DNA of 64,000 bases from Glandiceps talaboti (Eukaryota; Hemichordata; Enteropneusta; Spengelidae), in NCBI RefSeq assembly GCF_964340395.1, contig NC_135552.1, forward strand, positions 5,689,981 to 5,753,980, read 5' to 3'. Numbering within the stretch: position 1 is the stretch's first letter; each line of letters begins with the position of its first letter. The position numbers and the translations under genes are program-made. The notes below the pieces were generated by a model. The model saw nothing but the letters and a program-made list of their open reading frames with translations, made no database searches and had not been told where the DNA came from. Below are positions 1-26,129 of the stretch, one piece after another.

Positions 1-1150
1 ATTTATCTGAAATATCTAATACTAAATAAGAATATTTTGAATGGAGTCACTTTGGACTAAATAGTACCATTCTTTCCTTATAAATATTTGATAAAGACTT
101 AAGATAAAAATAGCTTTTGGACTGAATATGTGTCAATACATGTATAAAGCGGGCTAGAAAAGCAGAAAGACGATTTCAATCTGACAAAAGAAAACATACG
201 TCATCTCCTCGTTTACTCTATAAAAACAGTTAGCTTGTATAATGCAAGCTTTTTGCCTCATAGTACAGGTGCAGTCAATGCCATTTAGAATCATTCGAAA
301 ATTCAAAAAAATACTCCATGAGCTATGTTGACACATTTATAGTTATATTGACGATGAGAGGAAAAAGTGAATATCGGTCATCTGCGCCCTTAATTGCCCA
401 CATGCCCACTGCCAAACAAATATGTCCCTCTCCCCTTTCCTCTCTCCCCATGTCAACATATTCCCTACAGTCATAGTATTCAACTTCAGCATTTTCCCGA
501 AAAAATATTTATATTGTCCATTAGATTAATACCGTCAAAACACAAACGAACCACTTCGGATATCATCAAATTCCGCTCTTCTAAATTTAATGATGCTCAA
601 ATTGTACCTGCAATGGCGAAACATATCCCTTTTCCCCCTTACCACTCGGCTTGGAACTTTTCCCCACTGAAATACTTGCTGTTTGCCCCTCTCATTGAAC
701 AATGCAAAAAATCCACTCCCACTGCAAACTCGTCAATGAATTGCTTTAGCACAAGCAGTGTCATTGTTTGCACCCAATATTATCCCACTCATTAATCATT
801 TATGAGCTTTATTCTATATTCCAACGCCTTATATATCGACTGACCTTTCTCTACGTCATTCCAAATTTAGTTACGGTTTACTCTTTTTTTTATATAAAAA
901 CACTTAACGGCGGATGTATGTTTTCCCTGTAGTGAACGTTACCATTATGCAACTAGTATGCCGAGGGCTTTGAGAAACTAAAGTCAAAGGGGAGTTATAT
1001 GAATTGCTATTTTTACCGGCACTCGAGTTTCAGTTCCTTTCGTTGCATTTACAATTGCTTTTGAAAAAGAGTCGTTTTGTGATCGTGCGTACAAACAAGT
1101 GTATCATAAATATAGGTCCATTTTCTCCTTTTACACAGAGCTATTAAAAT
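1..1150. other. No gene recognised
   Basis: AT-rich sequence with no exon-like block that I can tie to a family. An open frame of about 130 codons at 394-795 lies in a stretch strikingly poor in G on the plus strand, which removes most TAG and TGA stops, so it is not good evidence of coding. No repeat partner was seen elsewhere in the window. Confidence 0.5.
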
Positions 1151-1157
1151 ATTATTC

Positions 1158-2935
1158 CTAATATTTTTCTTCGCTTAGCAAAGGAAAATGCGAATGTCAT
1201 AAAGGGAATTGTCATTTCGAGCCCTGGACAAGTATCTCCTTGCAAGAATAATTTTATGAAAAACCTGGAAAAAATAATGGCTACTCCAAAAGTGGTGAAT
1301 CATATTTCGAGCAGTGCAGAACTAAAGATGTAGAAGTCCGTTGGCACGGTCGTGACGTAGAACACCTAGTTTGTTTGAAGAAAAAGTTTAATTTGGCTTG
1401 CATGGGGTTAGTTTGTTATTTCGGCTCAATCAAAGTTTGAAATTATCAACTCACAACATTACCTTTCTTCATTTAATGTAGATATAATTAGAACTCTATT
1501 ATGATGTGCTGGTTTTTTTTTCGTTTTGGTAAATCGTTGGCTTTATATACAAGTTTAAATCCAAGTCGAAAAAATGGTTGCACTAGCAATTTATTGTTGG
1601 AAATATTACGTTGTTACTAGTTATATCACTTTATCAAATATGCCTTTACTAGCATAAACAGTTTTTGCATAATTTAGTGACTGCCTATATCTGATTGAGT
1701 TGGACTTTTTTTATCAAGAAGTATTGTTAGCTAACGTGATGTACTGTCCGGGATTTATTAGTTTGGTATATCTATGGCTTTATCATATTTCGTTAACACA
1801 TCTCATTAATTTAAACTACTTGATAGGATGCAATTTAGTGCTTTAGAAAGTCGCGTGATATTAAAGAGAATGTGGACAATTATTCCGAGAGAAAATTAGT
1901 TGATATGATAAAGACATTGAAGAGATTTTAATAGCCTTTTAATTTCCAGATGATATGTCCTCGCGGCACATTCTACCTTGAGTAATCAATTGAAGCATAT
2001 CATAAAGGCTAACTTTTCAACATCAAACTATGACCTTCAATATTTGATAACAAATCCAAAGGAAATTGAAAGCACAGCGGGAATATCATGATATATCTTT
2101 CTTTGCATTTCCTGTCAACCCATTGTCACCTGGGCTAACTCCCATCATGACACAGGGTTTGATTTGTTTTCAGAATGAACGTGCTATAAGACCAGATCAT
2201 GTATACGAAGGTACAGACGGTTGGAACATTCGTTTCCTTGGAGAGGTCACGTGAGAAGGATATTGCGAGCACGTGTAAGTTAATGATGCGTACAATCACA
2301 AGCAATTTAGCAAAGTTTTTCATGGTCTTCGACCTTGTGTCGTTTCATCGTAATGACAGGTCATTGCAAGGGAATGTGTTCAGGCAGCAAGGGACATTCG
2401 TTGAAACAAAATTTAATGCCTCGAGTGTTTTCCTTGGGTGAATGGAGCAAAATTTTGGAGAATAATACAACTGTAACTGCGCATGCTCCTTTTTAAGGAA
2501 TGAGTGGAGAATACTGACAATTCTGAGCTTTTCAACCCATACTTCGAAAATTGTAGAACGCAATGATCTAGACGCATGCTATCGAGACGTAGATAGACCA
2601 GGCTATGAATCCCTTATTTGCTGTTCGATTGCGTACAATTTGGTTTTCGCTTGGTTTATAATAGAGAAGCAATAGCTTTCGCATCATGTTTGAGTGACTG
2701 TATTTTTATAACAAACAAGTAAATATTATATCCTAGCGAACCAAGGTACATCACATAATCGTTTTTCCCCAATAAACCATCATTCCACCTTTCAAACCAA
2801 ACCTGATGATGTCCTCATGGACTCCATCAGGGTTGCAGCATTTTAGAGCTACCTACACCCCCAAATGGCGGCCGTGTTGAGATATGATCGAAATGGTAAG
2901 ATTAATCACTTTCGAGTTAAACGTTGATGTAGGGT
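1158..2935 (+). repeat. Left arm of large inverted repeat
   Basis: This segment reappears in reverse complement at 4246-7215. Matching landmarks include TTCGCTTAGCAAAGGAAAAT at the outer end (about 1170, against about 7200 on the minus strand), the block around 1535-1610 against 6650-6730, the block 2060-2380 against 5440-5720, and the inner end 2790-2935 against 4246-4395. By eye the arms are largely alignable with scattered substitutions. The arm is shorter than its partner because the partner has gained a CT array and a MITE. Both arms preserve a parallel short open frame (2199 onward against 5615 downward), which is most likely incidental to the sequence identity. The arrangement is that of a foldback element or a palindromic duplication. 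Confidence 0.8.
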
Positions 2936-3179
2936 ACAGAAAAACGGTAACGGTTCCAAGGTGACAGTCTGTAGTCTAATCTTTGTAATATTTTCAATTG
3001 GAATATGTAGTGCCAGAGGTTGTGGAACAGCCTTAGCATACGACAATATATGAAAGACGAAGTTAGAATGCAGATGATATAATATAAAAATTGTAACATA
3101 TGCAATATAATTCGAGATACAGTGTAAAAGTTACTGGTTTATTTTTTATAAAAACAAATTTTACTAAACAATATTTCAT

Positions 3180-3428
3180 GTAGTGAAATTTGGAAACTGA
3201 TATCCAAGGGAACAATATCGACCCATGGCCAGACCCCACCATTCTCGTCATATATTTCTTTTCCGAGAGCGGCCAGGAGAGAGTCTCGAAATTCAAGATT
3301 TAAATCAGTAGTCGTCGGGTTGTCCAGTAATTCATGGAAATAGTTATACCATTGATCTGGACTAATACCATTGGATGGCATAGATGTTCGTCTCATACTA
3401 CGCATCAATTTGCAGAATTCCAAATGCG
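3180..3428 (-). pseudogene. Fragment of non-LTR retrotransposon ORF (region before RT domain)
   Basis: On the minus strand this reads LEFCKLMRSMRRTS, then ISPDQWYNYFHELLDNP, then LEFRDSLLAALGKEIYDE. The pattern of a basic FWKL-like helix followed by ISxxxWxxYFxxLL is what I associate with the linker just upstream of the reverse transcriptase domain in CR1, L2 and RTE-type LINEs. No RT catalytic motif follows, and the upstream side runs straight into a microsatellite, so this is a truncated relic embedded in the palindromic element. The same fragment occurs at 7500-7665 with an in-frame stop. Family assignment is from memory of motif shape, not from a search. Confidence 0.45.
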
Positions 3429-3731
3429 GTATGTATGTATGTATGTATGTATGTATGTATGTATGTATGTATGTATGTATGTATGTATGTATGTATGTAT
3501 GGATGGATGGATGGATGGATGGATGGATGCGTGTGTGGGTGTGTGTATGTATGTATGTATGTATGTAAAATACATGTATGTATGTATGTATGTATGTATG
3601 TATGTATGTATGTATGTGTGTGTGTATGTATGTATGTGTGTATGTGTGTGTGTATGTATGTATGTAAGTAAGTATGTATGTATGTGTGTATGTGTGTGTA
3701 TGTGTGTGTGCATGTATGTATGTATGTATAT
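3428..3731. repeat. TATG/GGAT/TGTG microsatellite
   Basis: About 300 bp of tetranucleotide repeats (TATG, then GGAT, then interrupted TATG with GTGT). Long open frames of repeated Tyr-Val-Cys-Met or Ile-His-Thr in all frames are artefacts of the repeat. Confidence 0.95.
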
Positions 3732-4023
3732 AGTACAATGAAACGCCAAATGCCCAAACATTCATATGTATAACATGATGTGTATTCTAACTTCGTCTTT
3801 CATATTGTCGTATTCTAAGGCTGTTGTTCTATAACCACTGGTATACATTTTCGATCGAAAGTATTACAAAGATTAGACTACTGACAGTCAGCTTGGAACC
3901 GTATCCAGGCAGTTTCCATGGTTCCTTATATTTCTTTATATTATGTGACTTTCATGTCACGGTCTGTGACCCATCAACTCAATCCTTACACAACTCATAA
4001 TATCGCAATACTGTACGTTGTAT

Positions 4024-4150
4024 GCATGTACTGCCTGTACTGGCTTTGTTTGATACAAGCATACAGACGCCAATCAGAAACCAATCTTTATTCTGCCTTT
4101 AAAGATATCAAGAGCGACATTTCTTGCTACATTTTGTGTAAATGACATAA
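4024..4150 (+). repeat. Half copy of the palindromic MITE (family 1)
   Basis: It contains CTGGCTTTGTTTGATACAAG, then AACCAATCTTTATTCTGCC, then TTTCTTGCTACATTTTGT, in the order seen in the left halves of the full copies at 5029, 34966, 57394 and 59291. The right half is missing. The same half copy is present in the second central element at about 8390-8515, so it was there before the element was duplicated. Confidence 0.6.
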
Positions 4151-5028
4151 AATATATATTATATATATTATACATATCCTAAGTTGAGAGTGGTTCGATT
4201 GCAGTATTTGTTTTTTAAATGTCGCAGTTTGATTGTACCCTATATCAACATTAACTCGAGGGTGATGTTTGCAATGTTACCATTTCGATCATACCTAATC
4301 ATGGCCGCCATTTGGGGGTGTAGCTATCACTAAAATGTTAGAACCCTGATGGAGTCCACGAGGACATCGCCAAGTTTGGTTTGAAAGGGGAGAATGGTGG
4401 TTTTGGGCGGAATATTATGATATTGTGTACACTTCATATGTGTACTTTGTATTCGTATCTGCGCCGGTAGCTATGTACATGTACAACGATACAGCACTAA
4501 AATGATTCCTGTGATGTACCTTGCTTCGCTAGAAACTAACATTTAGGTATTTGTTATAAAAATTCAGTCACTCAAACATTGTGCGAAAGCTATTGCTTCG
4601 CTATTATAAACCAAGCGAAAACCAAAGTGTACGCAATCCTACAGCAAATAAGGGATTTATAGCCTGGTCTATCTACTTCTCGATAGCAGGCATCTACATC
4701 ATTGTGTTCTACAGTTTTCAAAGTATAGGTTGAGAACGTTCAGAATTGTCAGTATTATCCACTCATTCCTTAATAATGAGCATGCGCAGTTACAGTTGTA
4801 TTATTTGTTGTATTAGTTTGCTCCATTCACCCAAGGAAAACACTCGAGGCATTTGTTAATTTTGTCTTCCGTACGTACTGACAAGCCCCTTTAATGTGTC
4901 ACTGGTATATCGGTTGAGTGAAGAAAAAATATTGGTGTAAACTATCAAACTACATGAAAATCAAAAGAGGAGTATGGCATAAATGGGAACCATTATCTCA
5001 AACCTGTCAGTATTTTTGTTATGGTCAA

Positions 5029-5364
5029 ATCTACAGCCCATTTCATGTTAGTGTTCACTGATACAACAACACAGAAACCAATAAGAAACTACCCACTATA
5101 CACTTAAAGCTGGTAAGATCAACATTTCTTGCTACATTTTGTCTAAATGAAGTAAACACTTTAAACGTGTTGCAACTGGATGAAGACACTAGGGCGCCAA
5201 TGTTTTGATGTCTGCATGGTGGCTCGTTAGTTCATTGTATTTAGACAAAATGTTGCAGTCATTCAATCTTGCATTCTTAGAGTGTAGCATGTGAAATTTC
5301 TTGTTGGGTTCTACATAGTTGTATCAAAACAGAGCCAGTGAACACTAACGACAACCTCGCTGTA
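5029..5364. mobile_element. Palindromic MITE, family 1, copy 1
   Basis: Left end CTACAGCCCATTTCATG then TTAGTGTTCACTG. Right end CCAGTGAACACTAA, with the complementary GATACAA/TTGTATC and AAACCAATAAGAAAC/TTTCTTGTTGGGTT blocks inside. The centre has TTGCTACATTTTGTCTAAAT facing ATTTAGACAAAATGTTGCA. There is no coding capacity. Three more full-length relatives occur in the window (34966-35356, 57394-57773, 59291-59640). Confidence 0.8.
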
Positions 5365-6279
5365 AGTAGCGTATTAAAGTAAGCCAACTAAATGTGGGTT
5401 TAAAAGTAGTGAAATAGTTTTACTTGCTGCCTGAACATATTCCCTTGCAATGATCTGTCATTACGATGAAACGACACAAGGTCGAAGACCATGAAAAACT
5501 TTGCTAAATTGCTTGTGATTGTACGCATCATTAACTTACACGTGCTTGCAATATCCTTCTCACGTGACCTCTCCAAGGAAACGAATGTTCCAACCGTCTG
5601 TACCTTCGTATACATGATATGGTCTTAGGCACGTTCATTCGGAAAACAAATCAAACCCTGTGTCATGGGAGATAGACAAGTGACAATTGGTTGACAGGAA
5701 ATGCAAAGAAAGATATATCATGATATCCCCGCTGTGCTTTCAATTTCCATTGTATTGTTATCAAATATTGAAGGTTATAGTTTGATGGTGAAAGTTAGCA
5801 TTTAGGAAATTATTCATTTGATTATTCAAGGTAGAAGGGCGAGGACATATCAAAACATTATTAAACTCTCTTCAATGTCGTTATCATATGAGAACTTGTT
5901 TCTGGTACGTTCGAAATGAATAAAATGCCGTTATATCACTTAATATCAAGTAATGTTCACTTGGAATAATTGTCCACATCCTCTGTGATATCACGTGACT
6001 TTCGAAATCACGAAATTACATCATATCAAGTAGTATACATTGATAAGAGTGAATTCTTTAACGAAATATGATACCAAACCTAATAAATTCCTGACAGTAC
6101 TTCACGTTAGCTAATAATACTTCTTAATACAAATAATTCCAACTCAATCAGATATAGTCAGTCATTAAAGTATGCATAAACTGTTTATGCTAGTATAAAA
6201 GGCATATTTGCTTCTAAAAACCTTCTTTTAGTCTCTACCTGACTGACTGCCCGTCTTTCCGTCCGTCTGTCTGTCCATC

Positions 6280-6428
<149 letters not shown>

Positions 6429-7499
6429 CAAAAATGCAAATGTAGATATGCAGATGTTGGATTTGCACTCTGAGGATATCGCTTATTTATTTCTTCTATA
6501 TTTCGTTCACTTTTCAGGAATGCATAGAAAGGGTCGTATAAGGATTTAGAAGCTTTCAGCTGCCCCCTACCTTCACACTGCCCTTTACAATCAACAAATG
6601 CTGGTATTTTTGTGTTTGCCTATTAAAAGCTTGTCGTACCAATATAGTAACGTAATATTTTCCAACAATAAATTGCTAGTGCAACCATTTTTTTCGACTT
6701 GGATGTAAACTTGTATATAAAGCCAACGATTTACCAAAACGATAAAAACAAACATTATAAAAGAGTTCTAATTATATTATTATTATTATTTTATTTCTTG
6801 TAAGGAAACTATGTTTAAAAATGTCAACAGTCATTATATTTCTTATTTCAAATGGAAGTGAATTTCACAGAGAGGGTGCGAATACTGAAAAAGCCCTCTG
6901 GCCATAAGATTTATTGAAATTGCCACGTGGTTGGACTAAGAGTAGCTTTTCAACATAATTATAGCTACATTAAATGAAGAAAGTGTAATATTGTGAGTTG
7001 ATAATTTCAAACAAGCCAAATTAAACAAACTAGTTTTCTACATCACATATTTAGTTCTGCACGGCTCGAAATATGATTCACCGCGTTTGAAATAGCCATT
7101 ATTTTTTCCAGGTTTTTCATAAAATTATTCTAACTTGCAAAGAATTGTCCAGGGCTCGAAGTGACAATGCCCTTTATGATATTCGCATTTTCCTTTGCTA
7201 AGCGAAGAAAATATCAAACCTGGCGATGTCCTCGTGGACTCCATCAGGGTGCCAACATTTTAGAGCTAGCTACAACCCCAAATGGCGGCCATGATTAGGC
7301 ATGATCGAAATGGTAAGGTTGCAAACATCACCCTCGAGTTAAACGTTGAAATAAAGTACAGCAAAACAACGACTTTATATAACATACGTTGTGTGTACCT
7401 CAATTCAAGATACAGTGTAAAGGTCACTGAACAATTTTGAAGAAAAAAAGTATTTGTAAACGATATTTCATGAAGTGAAATTTGTAAATTTATTTGGAG

Positions 7500-7665
7500 A
7501 GCGGTCAGGAGAGAGTCTCGAAATTCAAGATTTAAATCGGTAGTCGTTGGGTTGTCCAGTAATTAATGGAAATAGCTATACCATTGATCTGGGCTAATAC
7601 TATTGGATGACATAGATGTTCGTCTCATACTACGTATCAATTTGCAGAATTCCAAATGCGCTATG
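7500..7665 (-). pseudogene. Second copy of LINE ORF relic, with stop codon
   Basis: The minus strand reads LEFCKLIRSMRRTSMSS, then ISPDQWYSYFH, then a TAA stop where copy A has Glu, then LLDNPTTTDLNLEFRD. It is clearly the same fragment as at 3180-3428 and is not functional. Confidence 0.5.
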
Positions 7666-7666
7666 G

Positions 7667-7753
7667 TATGTATGTATGTATGTATGTATGTATGTATGTA
7701 TGGTGTATGCATGTATGTATGTATGTATGTATGTATGTATGTATGTATGTATG

Positions 7754-7812
<59 letters not shown>

Positions 7813-7909
7813 ATCTATCCATCTATCTATCTACCTACCTACCTGCCTGCCTGCTGCCTGCCTGCCTACCTACCTACCTACATACCTACCTACCTACCTA
7901 CCTACCCAC

Positions 7910-7984
<75 letters not shown>

Positions 7985-8085
7985 CCTACCTATCTAATTA
8001 CCTACCTACCTACCTACCTACCTACCTACCTACCTATCTATCTATCTATCTATATACATATCTATTTGTCTGTCTATCTATGCGT
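7667..8085. repeat. TATG / CTAT / CTAC tetranucleotide array
   Basis: Begins as TATG like copy A, then switches to long CTAT and CTAC/CTGC blocks. It occupies the same element position as 3428-3731 but with a different repeat unit, which shows rapid turnover of the array inside the element. Confidence 0.95.
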
Positions 8086-8520
8086 ATAGTACAATGAAAC
8101 GCCAAATGCCCAAACATTCATATGTATATTATATCATCTGCATTCTAACTTCGTCTTTCATATATTGTCGTATGCTAAGGCTGTTCCACAACCTCTGGCA
8201 CTACATATTCCAATTGAAAATATTACAAAGATTAGACTACAGACTGTCACCTTGGAGCCGTATCCAGGCAGTTTCCATGGTTCCTTATACTTATTTATAT
8301 TATGTCATGGTCTCTGACCAATCAATTCAATGCTTATACAACTTATAATATCGCAATACTGTACGATGTATGCATGTACTGCATGTCGCATATTAATGTT
8401 CACTGGCTTTGTTTGATGCAAGCATACAGACACCAATCGGAATCCAATCTTTATTCAGCATTTAAAGATATCAAGAGCGACATTTCTTGCTACATTTTGT
8501 CTAAATGAAATAAAGCATTT

Positions 8521-8521
8521 A

Positions 8522-8578
<57 letters not shown>

Positions 8579-8648
8579 ATATATACATGTATATATAATA
8601 TATATAATATATAAAATATATTTATATATTGTATATATATATTATATA
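8521..8648. repeat. (TA)n tract
   Basis: Long TA dinucleotide run, then irregular TATA-rich sequence. It is adjacent to the pogo-like terminus and supplies its TA flank. Confidence 0.9.
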
Positions 8649-8705
8649 CAGTAAAACTCCAATTATCCGAACCCAAGGGGGGACATCGATTTTGTTCGGA
8701 TATAT
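8649..8705 (+). mobile_element. pogo/Tigger-like terminal fragment
   Basis: CAGTAAAACTCCAATTATCC followed by GAACCC sits directly after a TA dinucleotide, and TTCGGATA closes the segment as an internal complement of TATCCGAA. TA plus CAGT(A/G)AAACTC...TTATCCGAA is the recognisable end of pogo/Tigger DNA transposons. Only one end is visible, so this is a solo terminus or a severely deleted copy. Confidence 0.55.
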
Positions 8706-8925
8706 GTATATCCTAAGTTGAGAGTGGTTCGATTGCAGTATTTATTTTTTAAATATCGCAGTTTGAAAACGATTTGACCAATAGTTTCATAAGTGTGTCC
8801 ACATTGTTGGCAGTGTTAACATGTGTACGTGGCCGAGGGTCACGCACACACAGTTCAAACTTCAAAGTCTGTAAATAGTACGTAGTTTTAGACCAATTGG
8901 GTGACCTACAATAGACAGTATCGTC

Positions 8926-22591
<13,666 letters not shown>

Positions 22592-22839
22592 CAGCAAATC
22601 ATATCCGTGGGATGTTGATTTGGTATAGCGCTTACATGCTAATGTAATGCGTCATAAGACTCGCACCAGACATCATGGCATTTAAACAAATTTATGATAT
22701 TCCGAAGAGCAAGAGCGATGTTTCCTTTTCATTCGTTAATGAACTTCAAAAAGCTAATACCTCTGTCAAATTGACTTTGCTAGTTGTCTCAAGGACATGT
22801 GTGAATCAAGACGAACAGCTAGCTGCAGTGTATTAGGAC

Positions 22840-22845
22840 AATAAA
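22840..22845 (+). terminator. Candidate poly(A) signal of CTBS-1
   Basis: AATAAA about 250 nt after the TAA stop and just before a TATG array. It is the first canonical hexamer downstream that I see. Confidence 0.5.
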
Positions 22846-22867
22846 CGTACATGAATTTCTGCTTGTG

Positions 22868-22868
22868 A

Positions 22869-22899
<31 letters not shown>

Positions 22900-23083
22900 T
22901 GTATGTATGTATGTATGTATGTATGTATGTATGTATGTATGTATGTATGTATGTATGTGTGTGTGTGTGTGTGTGTGCGTGCGTGCGTACGTACGTACGT
23001 ACGTACGTACGTACGTATGTATGTGTATGTATGTATGTGTATGTATGTATGTGTGTGTGTGTATGTATGTATGTATGTATGTA

Positions 23084-23116
<33 letters not shown>

Positions 23117-23150
23117 ATGTATGTATGTATGTATGTATGTATGTATGTAT
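22868..23150. repeat. (TATG)n/(TACG)n/(TG)n microsatellite
   Basis: About 280 bp of TATG with a central block of TGCG and TACG, downstream of CTBS-1. Confidence 0.95.
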
Positions 23151-24796
23151 AACAAGGTTGTCAGTTGAGTTAATGAGTATGTAGGTTTGGTGAGCTGTAC
23201 AAGAAGATCGACGTGTATCTTTCGAATTCAATTTATTTCTGAGTATTCAGATATCTGTGTGAAGTTTCTGTTCGACAACTGTGGCGGAAAGATCCAAAAA
23301 AAATAGATAGTCATAAAAAATAGACATAGTAATGACTAATTGATGAACATTACAGTTCTCCAGGAAAACTTGTACAGGGACAATCATTGTACCATAAGTC
23401 AAGAGCCCCTATGGATGTCAACGTGTTTAAAAGTCAAGAGTGAGAAATCATGTGGATCTACCCAATATGTCAACATGCTCTTTACGCCAACGCTTACATC
23501 ACATTTCCTCCATTCACGAAAGAGACACACTCAAGTTTGCAATACTAGAAACAATTCCATCATTAGAACCATGTTTTCATCGTGATTTGCCTTTTGGCGT
23601 TTTGATACAAATCTGAACCACGCGGTTAGAGAAACATCGCCAAAAAATAGTCATAGGCAAATGCATGTTGTTACAAAAGATATGACATCTTGTCCTGTAC
23701 ACACTGTAAATCTGAATTGGATGCTAATAAAACCCAGAGGCACAGTGACACACATATATATATATTTTTAAATAATATTGACTGGTGTACGTCAATATAC
23801 ATGACCCAATGAGACTGTTGAGACACACAGTCCCAAAAGTTGAAAAAAAACATGTATTTGGACCGTCTGTGCGTATAGTATACAGATATAGGGTGGGGTG
23901 AGTACAAACAGAAACTCGTCCATACACACGCGTACGTACAGACACACACACAGTACCACCCTCGTAAAGCTTTTAACACTATGATTAAAATGGATTACCG
24001 TCTTGGACGCCCATCGTGTGACGTATGGATAATTGATATAGTAGCCAGACTTCACATCTTACAGCAGAAAGTCCCCATAGTACTATGACTATCCTTTTCC
24101 AACTTTCACACACTAAATTATATATTTTCACTAACAATATAAACATAATATAGACCCAGTGAAGCGATGATACCGATTTCAGTGTATCAATAATAATCGC
24201 AAAATATTAACAATCAATCAGTTTTACGTGGTATAATCTCTGGTAGATAATCGTAGCTCCGTAATCAGATATAAAAAAAAAATCCATAAAATACGTGCTA
24301 TATGTTGGCGCGATCGACTCAGGTGTGACAAGTTGAAATTACCCAGTCATGTCGATGCGAAGCCAACCTGCCTGGTGATAGATAGACCCATGGTATGATA
24401 ATAATGGTGTGAAATGTTTATGGCTTGTATACGTCAATTTGTAACTCTGTATTATAAGTGTGAAGGAACGAGGATGAACTACGTAAATATCCTACAGCAA
24501 AAAAACAAAACACTAGAGAGATGTGTGTTTAGCTTTATATACAAATCCAGACATTTTTCGCCGATTTTGAGAACAACTTGACTTCCAATGATAAAATAAT
24601 TTGAAAATTGCCAAAACCATTATAATGTGAAAAATATTTTTAAAAATACTGTAGGCCCTATATCCAGAAAATTTCCGTAACTCCCCCCCCCCGTCTGGCT
24701 TGAAATATTTCCGTAACCCCCAACCATTCTACAGTCATAACTGTTAATATGGTGTTCTACAAACATTACACAAATTGAGGTTGATTGAGTGTTCCA

Positions 24797-24837
24797 TACA
24801 TCCATACATACATACATACATACATACATACATACAT

Positions 24838-24900
<63 letters not shown>

Positions 24901-24988
24901 TACATACATACATACATACATACATACATACATACATACATACATACATACATACATACATACATACATACATACATACATACATACA
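24797..24988. repeat. (CATA)n-(CAGA)n-(CATA)n microsatellite
   Basis: Three-block tetranucleotide array; the central CAGA block is about 60 bp. Confidence 0.95.
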
Positions 24989-25195
24989 AGTAAAATTGGA
25001 AAGTAGGCGGTCTAAATAATAACAATGATTGCGGCTTATTCCCAAAGTATTTTTGCAAAATTGAAATTTAGGCGATATAAGTTGAATCGAAGTTTGAGGG
25101 AGCCAGGTGAGGTGGGTGCGGGAGGGGGTTTCAAGGACTGAAGGAATGCTTTCTGGTGCTATTTTAACATGACAAGATAGTAATAATACTACATA

Positions 25196-25325
25196 AAATT
25201 TGAGTAACCCCCCCCCCCATTTCACTCCTCAGTTTTTGAGTAACCACCCTTTCACCCCAACTTTTGAGTAACCCCCCTTTCAATCCCAAGTTTTTGAGTG
25301 ACCCCCCCCCCCCCCGTATTCCTCC
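25196..25325. repeat. C-tract tandem repeat
   Basis: Repeated TTTTTGAGTAACC followed by poly-C and TTTCA(C/A)(C/T)CC, about three to four copies. A loosely related pair (TTTCCGTAAC plus a C tract) lies at 24672-24722. Confidence 0.7.
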
Positions 25326-25593
25326 GATCCCCCCGGTCATAAATAATGACGGCTAGGGCACCATAAGGCGCCGTCAATTAAATTCTTCGTTTGCTGTCCG
25401 CATGCGCGTAGCCAGGTTCATGGTTAGATTTAGAAAAACTAACATTTCATTTCGCTCAAACTTTCCGAATTCCGTACAAGGCCATATTTCGTACTATTGT
25501 AAATGGAAAGGCCATTCAAATATCTTCAGAATAACTACACGTATATCAAAGACATTAAATTTTGAATGTTGACAATTAAAATTTACATGACAT

Positions 25594-25718
25594 GTTAGCG
25601 CACAGGGAGCTCAGGCTCAGTTAGTTTTGTTTACAAATACAAACAAACAAGTAAACAAACAAACAAAACACAAACAAGTAAGTAAGTAAACCTGATGAGT
25701 TCCTTGTGGTTAGCGTTG
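25594..25718. mobile_element. Partial relative of palindromic MITE family 3
   Basis: GCGCACAGGGAGCTCAGGCT then AGTTAGTTTTGTTTACAAA resembles the terminus of the 46968-47330 element (CACAGGGCACTCAGGCTTAG then TTATGTTTACG). A weak complement follows at CTGATGAGTTCCTTGTGG, suggesting an internally deleted copy. Confidence 0.45.
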
Positions 25719-26129
25719 TGGGTTTGTGTGTGTGTGTGTTATTTTGTCTGTCTGCCTGGTAGGTTTTGGGGAAATTCAAGCATGGCAAACAAATTATTTA
25801 ATTGATGGAGCCTAATCTATCAAATTTACAAGATTATTATAGAAATAATCTTCAAATTTCAAAAGAGATAAATTGAAAAGACAATGCTGGCGTGAGTTCT
25901 CAGAGATTGAGCTTTGCAGGATAACTTATTGTTGTTATCGTGACCACTAGAGGGCGCAGGAAATAGAAATTCGGAAGGGGAGCAAACAACAGACCCTTGT
26001 TACCCAAGATATGTTTCAGAATATGATAAAATATCAATATAATATTGACATATTTGGCTGATAATATGTAAAAGGGGTAAAAATAACTCGGGTTTCTAGA
26101 AAATTGGTAAAATATTGTACTTTTATATT

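Larger units (their letters stand above)
2936..4245. mobile_element. Central element copy A between inverted-repeat arms
   Basis: The palindrome continues inward: 2940-3110 matches 3775-3910 in reverse complement, leaving 3130-3770 as the unpaired centre. The centre contains a decayed retrotransposon coding fragment and a TATG-type tetranucleotide array. A second copy of the same centre, in the same orientation, lies at 7380-8770. It has the same junctions: CCAAATGCG or CCAAATGCGC just before the array, and ACAATGAAACGCCAAATGCC just after it. The microsatellite therefore travels with the element. The encoded function, if any, is unknown. Confidence 0.65.
7216..8770 (+). mobile_element. Central element copy B, right end truncated
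   Basis: It starts with AAACCTGGCGATGTCCTCGT and GGACTCCATCAGGGT, matching 2797-2835 directly and 4330-4395 in reverse complement, so this is a third copy of the inner terminal block. It then follows copy A through the LINE relic (7500-7665), the tetranucleotide array, ATATTATATCATCTGCATT (shared with 3065-3090 in reverse complement) and CCTAAGTTGAGAGTGGTTCG (8712, against 4179). Homology stops near 8770, before the expected closing inverted block, about 155 bp upstream of the CTBS-1 start codon. Confidence 0.65.

Noticed and set aside
394-795. 133-codon open frame near the left end
   Set aside because: The plus strand is depleted in G, which removes two of three stop codons. No family, splice sites or start context support it.
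2199-2441. Parallel open frames in the two arms (2199-2441 plus and 5615-5400 minus)
   Set aside because: Shared because the arms are inverted copies; only about 60 residues match, with different ends and no recognisable domain.
3139-3765. Long open frames of Ile-His-Thr-Tyr or Tyr-Val-Cys-Met repeats here and in similar places (7603-8097, 10848-11345, 22766-23231, 24620-25225, 54311-54768)
   Set aside because: They are translations of tetranucleotide microsatellites, open on both strands and in several frames; only the short LINE-like tail at 3180-3428 carries non-repeat information.
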